64,000 nt of DNA from Strigops habroptila. Lineage: Eukaryota > Chordata > Aves > Psittaciformes > Psittacidae. The position numbers were made by a program, and so were the translations under genes. The notes below the pieces were generated by a model, which did not search any database, was not told the DNA's origin, and saw only the letters and a program-made list of their open reading frames with translations. Each line of letters starts with the position of its first letter. Positions within the stretch are counted from its first letter, which is position 1. The stretch is from contig NC_044277.2 of NCBI RefSeq assembly GCF_004027225.2, forward strand, positions 104,083,725-104,147,724, read 5' to 3'. This document shows, piece by piece, positions 11,574-24,200 of this stretch.

Positions 11574-13051
11574 GTGAGTGCGGGGTGGCGGCTCCGGGGC
11601 TCCGAGGGACACGGGCGGGCGGTGTGAGGGAAGGCGAACCCCGGTGGGCGAGCAGGCGCCGGTGTAAGGGGCAGCGCTGGGGGGTGAGGAATGGGGCTGG
11701 CGGCGGCATCAGGCCGGCCCCTGTGGTTTTCCCGCCTGCCCTGAGGGAAGCGGCAGAACCTGGCCGGGGTGCAGCGGGTCCTGTTCCCTGCCGGCTCTGC
11801 CCGGGGTCACATTCAGGGCTTCCTCGTTTCAGGCTGAGGCGAGTAGCGCGGGCTCCCGGCAGCGGGCGGGTCGGTGGCCAAGCCTGCCGCATGGAGAGGG
11901 CTGCCAGGTCAACCTGAGCAGCAGCACCGCCCGGGCCGGCGCGGGTTGTGCCACATAGGGTGGAAGACAACGTAATTCCTAGTTTTTTAGCCTTTAAATG
12001 TATATGAAGGAGCAGCAGCAGTAGCCTGACTGCAAGTAGGTTGAAACTATGCAACTGTCAGCCCAAAATGTGAGGAGCCGTGCGTTAGTTTTGTTGCTCC
12101 TTTCATTGATTCGTCTGCACGACGAGGGCAGGCGTTGTTCTGTGGAGGGCTGATTGACCCCGTGGTGTGTTAAAGCTTTCGTATCCTTATGACTGGGAAA
12201 TTTATTTTTAAACCGTTTCTACTTCTTTTTTTTGTTTGTTTGTTGTTGTTGTTCTTGTGGTTTTCAGCGTATACTTTGCAACATTGAGACTCCCTTTTCC
12301 TCCTAGCAAATATGTGTTATTCTACGTGGCTGGTCTCCAGCCCTTGTAGTCAGCTCCCATTGCCATGTGGTATTTTTCTTTCCTTTTTCTTTTTTCTTCT
12401 TTTTAGTCTTTATAAGGAAAGCTGTAACAGAAAATACTGATGGCTCATTAACTGTCTCCAAGTTACTTGCAAAGTAAAAGCAAGGTTCTCTCATCCCCTG
12501 TTTGCACGCAAACAGATGGAACTGAGCAAGCAACCTGCCAGTAGTGGGGAGCTTAGGTCGGACTCTTCTCTGCTGTAGTGGGACACTGGAAGCAAACTGC
12601 GTTCAGAAGCTGCTTGACCTTTATTCACTTCTTTCTGTAGGTGTCGGCCTTAAAACTGCCATTGAGACTAATTAAAACACTAATGCTTTCTAGTACAGAA
12701 TCTCTGCCAAACTGTATCATGAGATGTTTTCAATATCAGTTGCAGGGCAGCTGCAGAAAGCCTAACAGAACTTTATAACTAGATATAAAGTACAGCCCCT
12801 ACTCTTCCAAAGAAAAAAAAAAAAAAATCTCATGACCTGGCTTTGTTGCTGCTCTGTAAACAGTCTGTGCTTTATCTGTTTGGTCCTCTGTATTTGGAGT
12901 ATTGTTTTCTGTTTGAAGGAATGTGGAAATCTCTTAATGCCAGTACAGTAATTATGCAGGTGGGCAGGATCATCAGCACTCTGCCAACATGCTTACTTGT
13001 TCTTTTTATAATATTTCTGGAAATGTATTTTCAGCATAAGATCAAATCCTT

Positions 13052-13127
13052 TCTTAGAAAGAGTAGTCTTACTCTTTCTAAGAGTATATGCTTTCAAGAA
13101 TATTCAAGAATTAAATATTCTTGAATA
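13052..13127. repeat. Two adjacent hairpins
   Basis: 13053-13065 pairs perfectly with 13070-13082 (13 pairs, 4-base loop; 13052 and 13083 extend it to 14). 13101-13111 pairs with 13117-13127 (11 pairs, 5-base loop). A third arm, 13093-13102, could pair with 13116-13125 instead. No mobile-element family is recognised. Confidence 0.8.
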
Positions 13128-16100
13128 CTTCTTATTCTACCATCTGCTTTCTTTCCCCCCTTTCATATGGATCTCATCTAAGTAGGAGACTGCTCCCAGA
13201 CATCTCTGAGTAGCTTAAGCTGATCCAAGTGCAGGCTGTGCCCAAGAAAGAATGGTACCAACCTCTTCCTGACAGTTTGTTTCTGCCCTGCTACTCTGTA
13301 GAAAACCTCTGCACATGTGAAATACTTTGGCTGGGATTTCTAGACCTCATTTTAGAACAGCATAAAGGTCCAGGTGGTTCCAGATGAGAGGCTTTTGATT
13401 AACAAGCAATTGGCCTCCCCTGGTATAACCATCTCTGAAGAACTGTGTGCCTTCTGCATGAGCTTTTCCTCATCTATTGGTAAGATAAGCTCCTGCAGAG
13501 TTTTAGGAGCTCTTCTGCAGCAGGGAAGGAAAGAAATAACGCTGTAGCTCTAATGAGCCTTCATCTCTCAGCCTCAGAGGAGGAAGCCAGCAATCTAAGT
13601 GACATGTGTTCTCGTTTAAGAGATTCTGACTGCAGATATTGGGGCTTGTTGCCCATCTTCTGCTATCTAATCACTTTGTCTCAGAGGATGCAAATCAATA
13701 CTCCATTATGCATAAGTTAAGAGTTCCTCATAAGCTGCTGTGTGGCAGCAGTTGATGAGAATGGGTGAATCCCATGGGTCATCATTTTCATAGCAATGTA
13801 AAATAACAGTAGGTGTGATTCAAGCTTTTTAGGAGGAAGAAAGCCCTGAAACAGCAAGGCAAGGGAAATAAAGATGAATTGTTACTATCTTGAAAATTTG
13901 TCTGTACAAAACATGCTTCCTCATGTAAATGCTAGAAAACTCAGATTTTTGGTGGTAGTTATAGGGCATGTCTGTGGAGTGGCATAAAATGTGGGTCAAA
14001 TAGGTGAGATTAGAAGTATTGGAGCAGATAGTAAAAATGAGGATTTCGGATCTTCCAGCAAGAAAGAATAGGGTGTCATGGCGGTGAAAAGAACAGAGGG
14101 AGGATCTCTCAGAACCTCAGCAGGTTCTGTAAAAAGACTGGGATCTGAGCAGCTGGCAGTTTGAATTTGGGACTGTGGCAGCTGTGTGGTGATTACTGAA
14201 GCAGAGAAGTAAGGGGAGATTTCCAGCTGAAGCAAAAAGGTAAAATTTTGGGGAAAAAAAAAAAAAACCAAAACAAAACCAATCATTCCTTTCTGTGACA
14301 GTTCAGTTTATCGACTTCCTGAACAGTTCCATCTGCGTGGCTGGGCAATACTACAGTTACAGGTATCCCTAAAACGAAGTAATTTTCTTTAGTACTATTA
14401 ATTTTGGAGAGGTGCTGCAATACAACTGTGTTGCTTGCTGTTGGAGAGCAAAAAGCATGTTTGTGTATTTCAAGTGCAGAAATTAATGTTTATTCTTTCT
14501 CAAAAAATATTCCAGAGGTGAAGTCTGTTTCAGTCCCTGTTAGAGTGCGTGAGGTAGATCAGCCCTCTTGATTGTTATCTAAGGCTTCTTTTCAAAACAT
14601 ATGGTGGTTTGTGGAGATGAATGCATCTGCTGTTGCAGCTACTGTGTTAATGTATGAAGCACTGTTAGTACAAAGGCCTTGGCTGTTAAGCCAGTTCTTA
14701 GCAGCATGAGTAAATGCATTGTTCAGCTCGTTTTGTGTAAGAGTTGATAGTATCCACCACATCCTTCAACTGTGCTCAAGCATGTTTCTCATGTGAGTCA
14801 GCATTGTGTAGTAATTAGTGTAAATACGTTATTTGAAAACTCTAAAAAACCTAGAAATACACTGCAACTAGAAAGAGGAAATTAGGAGTCTGATCACACC
14901 GTTTCAATCGAAAGTTGACTTCAGGTATACGAAGTTTCGTATATTTTGTTGTATGAACTTCTGAACTACTTCCCTGAGATGTGAAAAAATACCAAGTCTG
15001 TAGGTTAGATATCTGACATTGTTCCTAAATGTAGAGTATGGATTGAAGTGCCTGTAAGAGTGATGTGCTGTGTCTCAGCCCTTTCTTGTGCAGTCTAGGG
15101 TTTTGGCAGCCAGATAACTTGCATGTTTGAAACTGGAATACACTGCTTAGGGGTGAATCAACTTTTCCACTGTTTGCACTAGTTAGAAACTCCTAATGCA
15201 GGGAACCTCAGGTCTTTGTGCTACCTACTTGATGTTTTGTAGTATGAGCAAGAAATAAGTGTGCAGGCTAGGGAGAAGTCAAGACTCCACTGCCCCATAC
15301 TGCCCACAGGTAGGTACTTTGATGTCTTCACTGGCTCTAACATCAGTTTGGAGCTGGTGAGCTGCTGTAGTTTTCTCTCTTGTGTCAGTAGCGGCATTGC
15401 AATTTCTGCACTTCTGAGACTGAAGGTTTGCTGTGACTGACAAGTTATACCTGATCAGCTGTGCTACAGTGACTGTGTACACGTTCTAACCTCTCTTGCT
15501 GTGGAGCAAGCTACTTTGGCAAAAAAAAAATCCCTCTTGCACAGCAAGAAGGAAGGAATATGTGCATGAAGAAATGTTACAGAGCAGTAAGCTTACCTGC
15601 AATAACTTTTTGTCATTCCTAAGACTTCAACTGTGAGACATTGCACCACTTAAGAAGTCAAACTCTAAATGGACAGGTTAAGCTGATAAACTTGCAGAGG
15701 CATGCTGAAAAGAAGGTACCTCAGTAAGCAAATCCTATGTGCCAAACTGATTTAAGGAAATAATGAATGTTAGGAGCATGTTCACGGAAGTCTTCTTTTC
15801 AGTTTATGGAAAAATGTCCCAAGTATTACTTGGCTAGCTGGCACAGATTTTCTTATGCAGCTAAGGATAGCATATAGATGCTTTAAACCTTGGAGATGGC
15901 CTTAATTAAAACAGAGATCCTTTTCCAGGAAGCGCAGAACTATCTTGTTTTGATACACAGCCCCTTATGAATTGACCTTCATAAGTATTTTCACTATTTT
16001 GTGAATTCCTGAAGTCTAACATCAAGAACAAATTGGTCTCTGTTGATACCTCTCGTATATGTTAGAAGTGCTTTGTTTAGTTTCCCTGGATTAGCTAATT

Positions 16101-19100
16101 TTCTCAGCATGAATTTCTTCTCTCTTGTGTCAGCAGACACTGAGACTCACTGCTTGCGAAGCAAGAGAGGGCTATGTTTTGGATTGCACTCTGACCTGTG
16201 CTAGCAGTGTGTTGGAAAGCATGGCTCCTAGTGAAGTGGGAAAATGTATTTTTGATCTGCTATTCGTCTTGTTGCAACATCCCCGATTTCAACATCAAAA
16301 TCCTGAGTGTGTTTTCCCATTGGAAGCATTGGCAATAGATAAGTAGAAGAAAAGTGACCAACAGGGGATCAAAAAGGAGTAGTCCACAATTCATTCCTCG
16401 AAGGGATTTCTCTGGAGAAGGAGAGACTAAGTCTGTAAGATTATGTAGGAGGAAATGAAAGACAAAGAAAATTAATTTTTAGCATAACTTGCAGAAATTT
16501 GCTCTCCTTAAAGGCAGTGTAAAATTTCTTTATGCTAATGACTTGCCATTCTAATCCAACAGTTAATGTCCACAAAAATGGTTTGGTTTGGTTTTTTCCA
16601 GAAGGTGGCTGAGAGAAGGTGTGTTTACTTACATATTTGGAAAACTCCCTACCCTATTGTCAAATACAGTATTTAGCAAGATAAGCTTATATTAAATTGA
16701 TAGCTTAGTTTAGATGTGAAAGTGTTTTCATTGTAGGTATAGTTGTACCAGCAATAGTATCTGTTAGTATTACTGCACTGTATTAAGGAAGAGAAAAAGA
16801 GAGAATGTTTTCTATACAAGAGTTTACTAGTATAATTTAGAAATAGATTTGCCGGGGGAGAAGGAGGTATGAGTTACTGCTGTTCTGACCCAGAGCTCTG
16901 CTTGGTATTTGTATCATCTCTGGTTATTGTGGCCTCAGAACCTTTGATATATTTGCCTTAATGCATCAGTCAGATTTTACAGGCGAGAGCTGAGACACTG
17001 AATTGTGAGGGATCTCATCAAAATCTGTAGGAGAGCAAATAGTTCAACCATAATACCCCATGGATCAATCTGGTGACTGCACAGGTTCAGTCAGTGAGTT
17101 GAAGAGAAAACAGATACTAGGTTTGTATAGTAGGTTTATATCCTTAGGATTCCTCTCATGTTAATGGCTGGAGACATTAGTGAGGAAATGAGGGAAGTAG
17201 ACAGAAACCTGTGCGCAGAAATTACTTCTGTTGAGAAAATGGATCCAAAAGCAGGAAGATAGCAGGGGCTTTTGGTCTCAAGAGTTTCTTACAGGGAAAA
17301 GTGAGAGTCCCATGCCACTGCTGTTCCAAATGGCATGGATACTGTGGGCTCTATGCTAAAGCTTGGAGTGAAAACCTCCAGCTAACCTTTGTTTCTGGAC
17401 ATGAGGAATGCAAATGGACATTGATTTCAATTCAGTGCCTACTTTTAGTATTTCAGTTCCACGTTTTTTAACAATGGCCACCTGCTAAGCAAAACTTAGG
17501 CAGGACATGATGTATTGAGGAAATATTTTAAGATTGTGCCATCTCTTAATATCAGGGAGAAATGTAACAGGAGTTAAGAACTCCAAGCAGTTTAGAAGGA
17601 GTTAAATATTTTTCTATCAGAGGCAGTTTGGGGATTTAAACTGTAACTTGTTTTAACCTCACTCACAGTTCTGGTGCTACATCTAATCTTTTTTATCATT
17701 AAACAATTAATGTCAGTGTACGCTAGTAGCAGTTACTCAGGCTCCATAAAGGTGTCTGATCCTGGGTTAACCAAACCAAGTTGCAAGGGCAGACTGCAGG
17801 GCTACAGCAGGTATCTGGCAGGTTAGTGCCGTCTTAACCATAGCATTTTATACATATTCAGGTATAGTCTTTCCAAGTTTCTAGTCTGAGTTTGCAAATG
17901 TCTTTTGTGTGTGGTGTTTTTTTTTGTATACAGCTGTTGATTTCAGTACTGAGTTTGCACAAGTGGATGGTACATGTCTGCTTGGAGCTAACTGCAGAGC
18001 TGGGATTTGCAGGAAAAACTTGTGCAAAATGCAGTGTCCGTGGTCAGTAGTCACAGGTTTAAGATTGAGACTGGTCAAGCCCAGTTTTCACTGTCCCACT
18101 CCAAAGTACTTCAGTGAGGTCTGTTTTGTTGCCAAATTTGCTGCCAGCTTTTTTGGCAGGAGGGCTGTGCAAATAAAGTTTGGTGGGGTTTTTTACTTTT
18201 TTAGAATTGGGAAATGTGTTTTCACTTTGCTTGTGAAAGACTGGAAAAAAAGCTCAAAACGCTTTTGATGAAAATTTCTGAAGGCAAACAGAAAGCATGC
18301 CTAGAAAATTTCAGTCAAAGTATGGAACATTTATAAAATAACTAGTGATTTGGAAAATGAGGAATTTTTAGAATTGAGATTAACATACAAGTTAATGATC
18401 ATTTTCTCTTGCGTTTGTGGCCCAACCTGTTGATATTATGATGCAGAATGCTTTAGAAATGCACTGATTGATTATGCTTTTCTAGTGAATGGCAGTTAAA
18501 TGACCAGTCTTGTTTATGTTGACAAATCCATGAGTCCATATGAATCGTGCATCAGCTGGGAAGGGGGAGAAAAAAGAGAGATATGGGAAAAAGGCTCCCA
18601 AATAGAAAAGTAGATCATTGCTCTTGGGGCAGTGTGTACAGTCAAATGAGAAATAACCTTGCAGCATTCATGTCCTAAGACTCATCCAAATTAGCCTGTT
18701 GTCATAGAGAAGCTTGTGTCTGTTCCCCTGTTCCCAGCTAGGACTTGCAAGCGGTACTCAGCAGCAAAGTGTTAAGTTTCAGGCTCAGCGTTTTATTGTT
18801 CGCTGGGAATGAAGACACCAACTGGATTTGACTGCTACTGCAGTAAATGTGTTTTCACTATGTAACCTTGCACTGCTTCTTTAGTGCCGACTCTTCTGGA
18901 AAAAGGTGAGCGTTCTTCTGTTCCGCTCTTCATGTAGAAGTGTGCCTGATCTAGTTATTTTGCATGCATCTGTGTTTCTACTGGTAAGCTTTGCAGACAT
19001 AAAATGCAAGGAAGAGCTAAGTAGATTTTAAACATTTAGAAAAGGTATTAAGGAGCTTACTTGTGTGTAGCTGACCTTGTAAGCTCTCATACATTTTGCA

Positions 19101-20829
19101 TTTGTATACAGTGCTGGAAGGTTGTTAAACTAATATTTAGATACATGGATCTTTAATGTGAGAGAGATTCGTGGAAAAATAAGTTGTCTGTGTGGGTTTT
19201 TTAATCTTGCTGTTTTCTAAGCTGTGGGTGAAGAAGGAAGGGCTGTATTACAAAATGCATGCATCTTTCTTTGGAGACAATATATGAAAATTCTGGCTTC
19301 CTTGAGAGCTGGTTTTGCTAATGAAAAGAAAATCTCACTGTTTCAATTGGAAGACAGTATTTATTAGCAACAAAAAAGGCAGAAGGTATTTTTAGGACTC
19401 TGTGAATGGCATGACATGTATTTATATGCCAGATGGCTTAAAGTAGCATCCAGCCAAGCAGCCCTACTGTTCAACGCTTGCTAAGGGACTAGGTAAGAAA
19501 ATTCCATGCATATAACTGTGCTTTGGGAAACCAGTAGCTTTTCTGGGGGGGGAATGAGGACACTGCAGCAGCATGAAACTGTCTACTGTATTGCAGTTAT
19601 TTATTCAGTATTGAGCACTAGGATTTTGGTAAGCTCATGTTTCTAATCTAAGTGTACTTGCTTTCTCTAATCAGGTTGGACTATTACGTTACTTTTCTTG
19701 ATGCAGTGTTGTACCACTGGCTGTAACTAAAACTGGTGTTCCTTTCTGTTGTTTGTTAACGTGAAATCCTGATGCTTATGAAGCTTTTTCTTTCTAAAAC
19801 TTGTACCTGCTTTTTCCATTAAAATTGTGTCCTTAAATGAGAGCCCTTGTGAAATACTGTTACTCCTTGGAGAGGAGGAGTGTGTTGGGAGACAGGTATC
19901 CTTTATCAGTAAGGAAAAAAACCAGTATGTTTTGGAGTTGACAAAGAAATGGAAGATGTTACTACAGAAGATACTTCACAGTTTCTTTGAGAGAGCATTT
20001 GAAATGGAGGTGGGTAAAGAAGGAACTTCACATTTTGATTATAATAATGCCCAAGTGTATGCATTCACTCTGATGTGGCAGCCTGCTAAGTAAAGCTTTT
20101 TTATTGGAGTTGAGAAATTCCTAAAAGCTTGATAGCAAAGTTACATTCCCAGAGGAGGCTTTTCAAGATACATTCAACAGGATTAAAAATGACAGTATGC
20201 GATACTTAGATATCTCTGGTTAAAGTCCAAAAACTGAAATACAAATTAGTGTAGAAGTCAGTCACTTGTGAGTGGTAAAATTGTGAGGGGTGAGAACCTA
20301 AATACATAAAGATTAATTTCTAAATTTTTCCTAAAATACTTTATGCTTTTCAGACTTAGTATGCTCATAGTATAGTTAGGTCTTCATGTAACTAGTCTTT
20401 CTATGTGCCTTTCTTTATCTATGATGTATAATGAACTTACTGGTATTCTAAGATTATTTATCTGTATGGTGTTGATCAAAATTCTGTATTCATTCCAGGA
20501 GGCTTTATTTTAGGTGGCATGACGTGTATTCATATAGCTGTGCTGAAATGATTAAACTGTTGGCTCTCAAAGCTTTTCAAGTTGCATTTAGAAGTGACTT
20601 ACAGAGGCTAATTAAAAATAGATCTTAGTGTGTCATCTCATTAAAATGAATGGGAACAGTGATCTTATGGAAGAGGACAGCCTGTGGCCTGCAGTACATT
20701 TCTGTGAGTGAGGGTTGCTGTGGCTGGAGTTACATTAATGTTTTTTTCGCTTTTTTATTCTCCCGCCTTCCACCTCACTAAATAGCCTGGTTCTGTTTTC
20801 TTGATCACATCCCTGTAGGTAGGTAGCAT

Positions 20830-21290
20830 TGCAGCAGGCTGCTGTTAGGTCTCCTCAAGCCATCTCTTCTGCAGGCTGAAGAAGCCCAGCATTCTCAGCT
20901 GCTTCTCATAGGACAAATGTTCCAGCCTGTGACCATCTTGGTGGTCTTCCACTGAACTTGCTCCAGTTTGCTAATGTCTCTCTGGTACTGGCAAATCCCA
21001 AACTGGGTACAGTACTCTGCCTGTGGTCTTCCGGAGTGCTGCGTGGAGTGGTGGAATTGCATCCCTCAGTCAGCTGGCTGTGCTCCTGTTGATAAGCCTC
21101 AGTGCTGTCAGCTGTCCTTGCTGCAAGGGCGTGCTGCTGGCTCGTGTTCAGCCAGACCTCCCCAGGTCCTTCTCTGCAGAGCTGTTCCCCAGGCTGTGTC
21201 AGTGGCTGGGGAGATTTTCTGTCCCAGGTACAGGATTTAGCATTTGTCCTTGCTGAATGTCATGAGGTGGGTTTTTGTAGGCCCAGTCTG
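20830..21290 (-). mobile_element. CR1 LINE fragment, antisense
   Basis: Read on the minus strand it follows the CR1 region before the 3' end. On the plus strand it shows the typical antisense phrases on 'gaagaagcccagcattctca', 'tcataggacaaatgttccag' and 'ttgctccagtttgctaatgt'. The terminal tail is missing or too diverged to see. It is an old copy with no open frame of its own. Confidence 0.85.
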
Positions 21291-24200
21291 TCTTTACATG
21301 AGTAGTTACCTGCCTACGGCATGTCAAATGTAGCCACTTAATTCATGAAGTACAGTGACCCATCCCTCCTGTAAGGCCATAAATTAATGGTTGTTTTTAA
21401 TTAAAAACAAACTGGCAGGTCTAATTTAGTGCTAAAACAATCCAATAGGAGGTTGTGGTGTTTTGTTTTTATGAGGATTTAAATTGGGTTGACATATTCA
21501 GAGCAAAAGCCAGGGATATTTGCAAATAAAAGCTTTAGTGTTTCATGTGCTCCAGTGTCTGTGTTCAATGGATGTTGCTCCTAGTGATGTGTGGCGGAGT
21601 CTGAAACAAAAGCTGCCTAAGGTGTCCGTTTTTCACCTTGCTGGCCTATTAACTGTGACTCTCCCTTAAGACTGGTTGCAATGTAGAGGATGCCTGGAAA
21701 AAAATAATTCTTGTGAGAGTGCAGAAGCCACTGTAAATGGCACCTCTGTTTGTGTGAGGAGTGTATTATTGGAGTATTACTTCTTCCTAATCTGGCCTCT
21801 GTTCATCCTACTGTTAATGCTGCTGTTTGCTAGTGATTCAAGAGGAAAATAGGAAAGCCTGTTCATGCTGATGTTTGTTGTGGAAGGCGGGTGATGGTAG
21901 TAGCCATAACATCCTGAAGGCCAAGAAATATATAAACAGTTAAGGTTATTAAAAGAGCAAAAATGCAGTTGTAAGTAGCATTACTTTATCTTCTTATGAT
22001 TTTTTTCCCCCCAAATACATAATAAAAAGCATCTGTAGAAGGTCATGCAGCAAATAATTATCCTAATACCCTGTAGAAAGATAAAAATAGTTTAAATTTT
22101 TTTTTTACTAGAATGTTCTTTTAAAATTGTACGCAACTGTTTGTTGGCTTAATGTGGGTCCAAAATACACATGCAGTCTTGTAGGAAATCTGGGTAGTAT
22201 GAGTTGTGTATCTGTCTTCATTTTCTTATTTTTTTTAGAAGAAAAGCTGATCTTGGAAAAACTACAAGCAGACTTTAAGGTTTTCTCAAGTAATTCTTAC
22301 TCTGATTTCAAAAGCCTTGAGGTTAATCTGGTCATCTGTTTGACCTCTGACAAACATGGGTTTTGGCACAGTCATGAAATATCTAGTCATACGATGTGTT
22401 TACTAAACTGTTGAGGTTAATCCAAGCAGATGTCAGGGTTTAAGCAGTGGCAGGTTATAGAGCCTGTAGCTACTTTTGCTCTTTAAGCCAAAATACTGTG
22501 AAATGTGGGTGGCTTTTTTATTTTCCCCCTCCATTAAAAATATTGGAGGCTAACACATTGGGCCAGTGTTAGTTATTGCTGCACAGGTTACTAATGAGAA
22601 ACTGTCCTGGGCTGTCTGGGGGAACAACATTGTATCATTGGTGGGCTAATTACTAAATGAATGTAAATGATTCTGGGCTCGATGTGTGAAATGAATGTCA
22701 TGCTGGTGCTGTAAGGATGCTGTAAGAAGCTGGTGCAACCTGGAAAGTAGTATTGCAGAGTCATTACTGAAGCTCAAGTCTGGCAGGTAGGTTCCTGGAG
22801 GTTTTTTTCCAGCTTTGCAATTGATTGACTTTCATAGATTTTTACTAAGTTACTAATATTAAACTGCTGTAGTTCTTCTCTTAAAAATAAATAAATAAAA
22901 AAAATCAATGATTTACTGCTTGTGCAAGGAACTGAGACTTTTGTACTGGAATTCATGGAAATTAGAGAGGAATATTTTACTTTTGGCATTTCTGGCATGT
23001 GGGTCTGCAAACTCGTTTCCAAGGCTTTGCCAAAGTCTGAAAACTGTCAGGCGATAAATATGTGACAGTCAAAACAAAGCAACAAGACAGACACTGAAAG
23101 GCAGAATATTTCATTAGAAATTCTTGGAATACTGTGCCTTTCAGTCTTGGTCTCTTTTGAGCTGGTGCTGATGGCGGCAGCTTCCAAGGTATTTTTTTCC
23201 TGTCTTGGTCACCCCAGTTGCCTCCAAAATGGATTGTAATTTCCTGATGTAGGAGATTCTGCCACCTTAAATGATTTATGTTTGTCATATGGAAGTATCT
23301 CTGGATTCCTAAGTATACCAATGCAAACAGCCATAAACTTCATGTATCACTAGGATCTTGTGGACGTGAATGAATCTTTGTAAAACACTTAAAGGTGGTC
23401 TTATTTATTACTTGCTGTGAAAGCTCCTATATTGCCAAGGGAGATAAAATGTCGTGTTCATTCTGGATGTTTTTCACTATATGAGTTCTTGTGTGAGGTA
23501 TTTTGGATACTTAGTTTTCGCAGCTGTGTTGCTTTTCAGAAACGAAGGGGAGAAACAGGATAGATCCTTCTAACCTGGTCTCAATTACCGGTAAAATCTG
23601 TGATGAACTGTATTGTGAAACAGTTCTACTTCATATGATTAAATCATAGATTTTTTTTTTTTTTTATTTCTTTTTAATGGCAATTTTTCTTTTGCATTTG
23701 AATTAATACATAGAAATGGGTTTTAACTATACTGTCCAAATAGCAATTTATTGGTGACTGGACTCAGCATTATGGTATTTATTGCATAGGTGAAAATTTT
23801 TCTTATAAGCCATTTGATGTTAATATCTGAGTAAAGTAATTCTGCTTTTCTGATTTAAGTTGATTCCAGCTAACTGTTCAAACCTGTTAGCTCTGCTTGC
23901 ATTAGCAGAGCTCTAGGGCTGTTGAGTTAAAAACGTGTATTATCTGTTTCTTTCATGAAGCTGAGAGAATCAGGGCTGAGAAAGATACTAATACTTTCGA
24001 TTTGAAAGGAATATCCTTTGCATCTCCTGCATTCAGGAACAGCTTGTCTCTGTTAAATAAAAAAGGGCGTGAGGAAAAAGGCAAAACAAAAGAAGAATGG
24101 GTTGGCTTTGCTGAATTTCAAAACTCTGCTTGGAGAAACCAACTGGGAGAGGATGGATGTTCAAGACAATCATCATTAAGGCCATGCCTAGGCGGTCAGA

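Larger units (their letters stand above)
11260..11990. promoter_or_regulatory. CpG island promoter of GALNT11
   Basis: A sharp change from AT-rich DNA to GC-rich, CpG-dense DNA, centred on the non-coding first exon. There is no TATA box at the expected place. There is an Sp1-type GC box (11447-11452), two CACGTG E-boxes and two YY1-like GCCGCCAT sites in opposite orientation. This is the usual makeup of a broad, TATA-less housekeeping promoter and fits the wide expression expected of GALNT11. Such islands often start transcripts in both directions, but I recognise no minus-strand gene. Long open frames here on both strands are a by-product of high GC. Confidence 0.88.

Noticed and set aside
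11470..12054. A 194-codon minus-strand open frame and overlapping plus-strand frames in the CpG island
   Set aside because: GC-rich DNA has few stops; composition is Pro/Arg/Ala-rich with no domain, and frames are open on both strands at once.
14926..14943. An inverted repeat TATACGAA-gt-TTCGTATA resembling part of a loxP arm
   Set aside because: Only the inner bases match; the spacer is 2 rather than 8 bases and the outer arm bases are missing, so chance is the simplest explanation.
17909..18268. A 119-codon Cys/Phe-rich plus-strand frame in intron 1
   Set aside because: No matching domain and no good flanking splice sites; it does not fit the GALNT11 reading phase.
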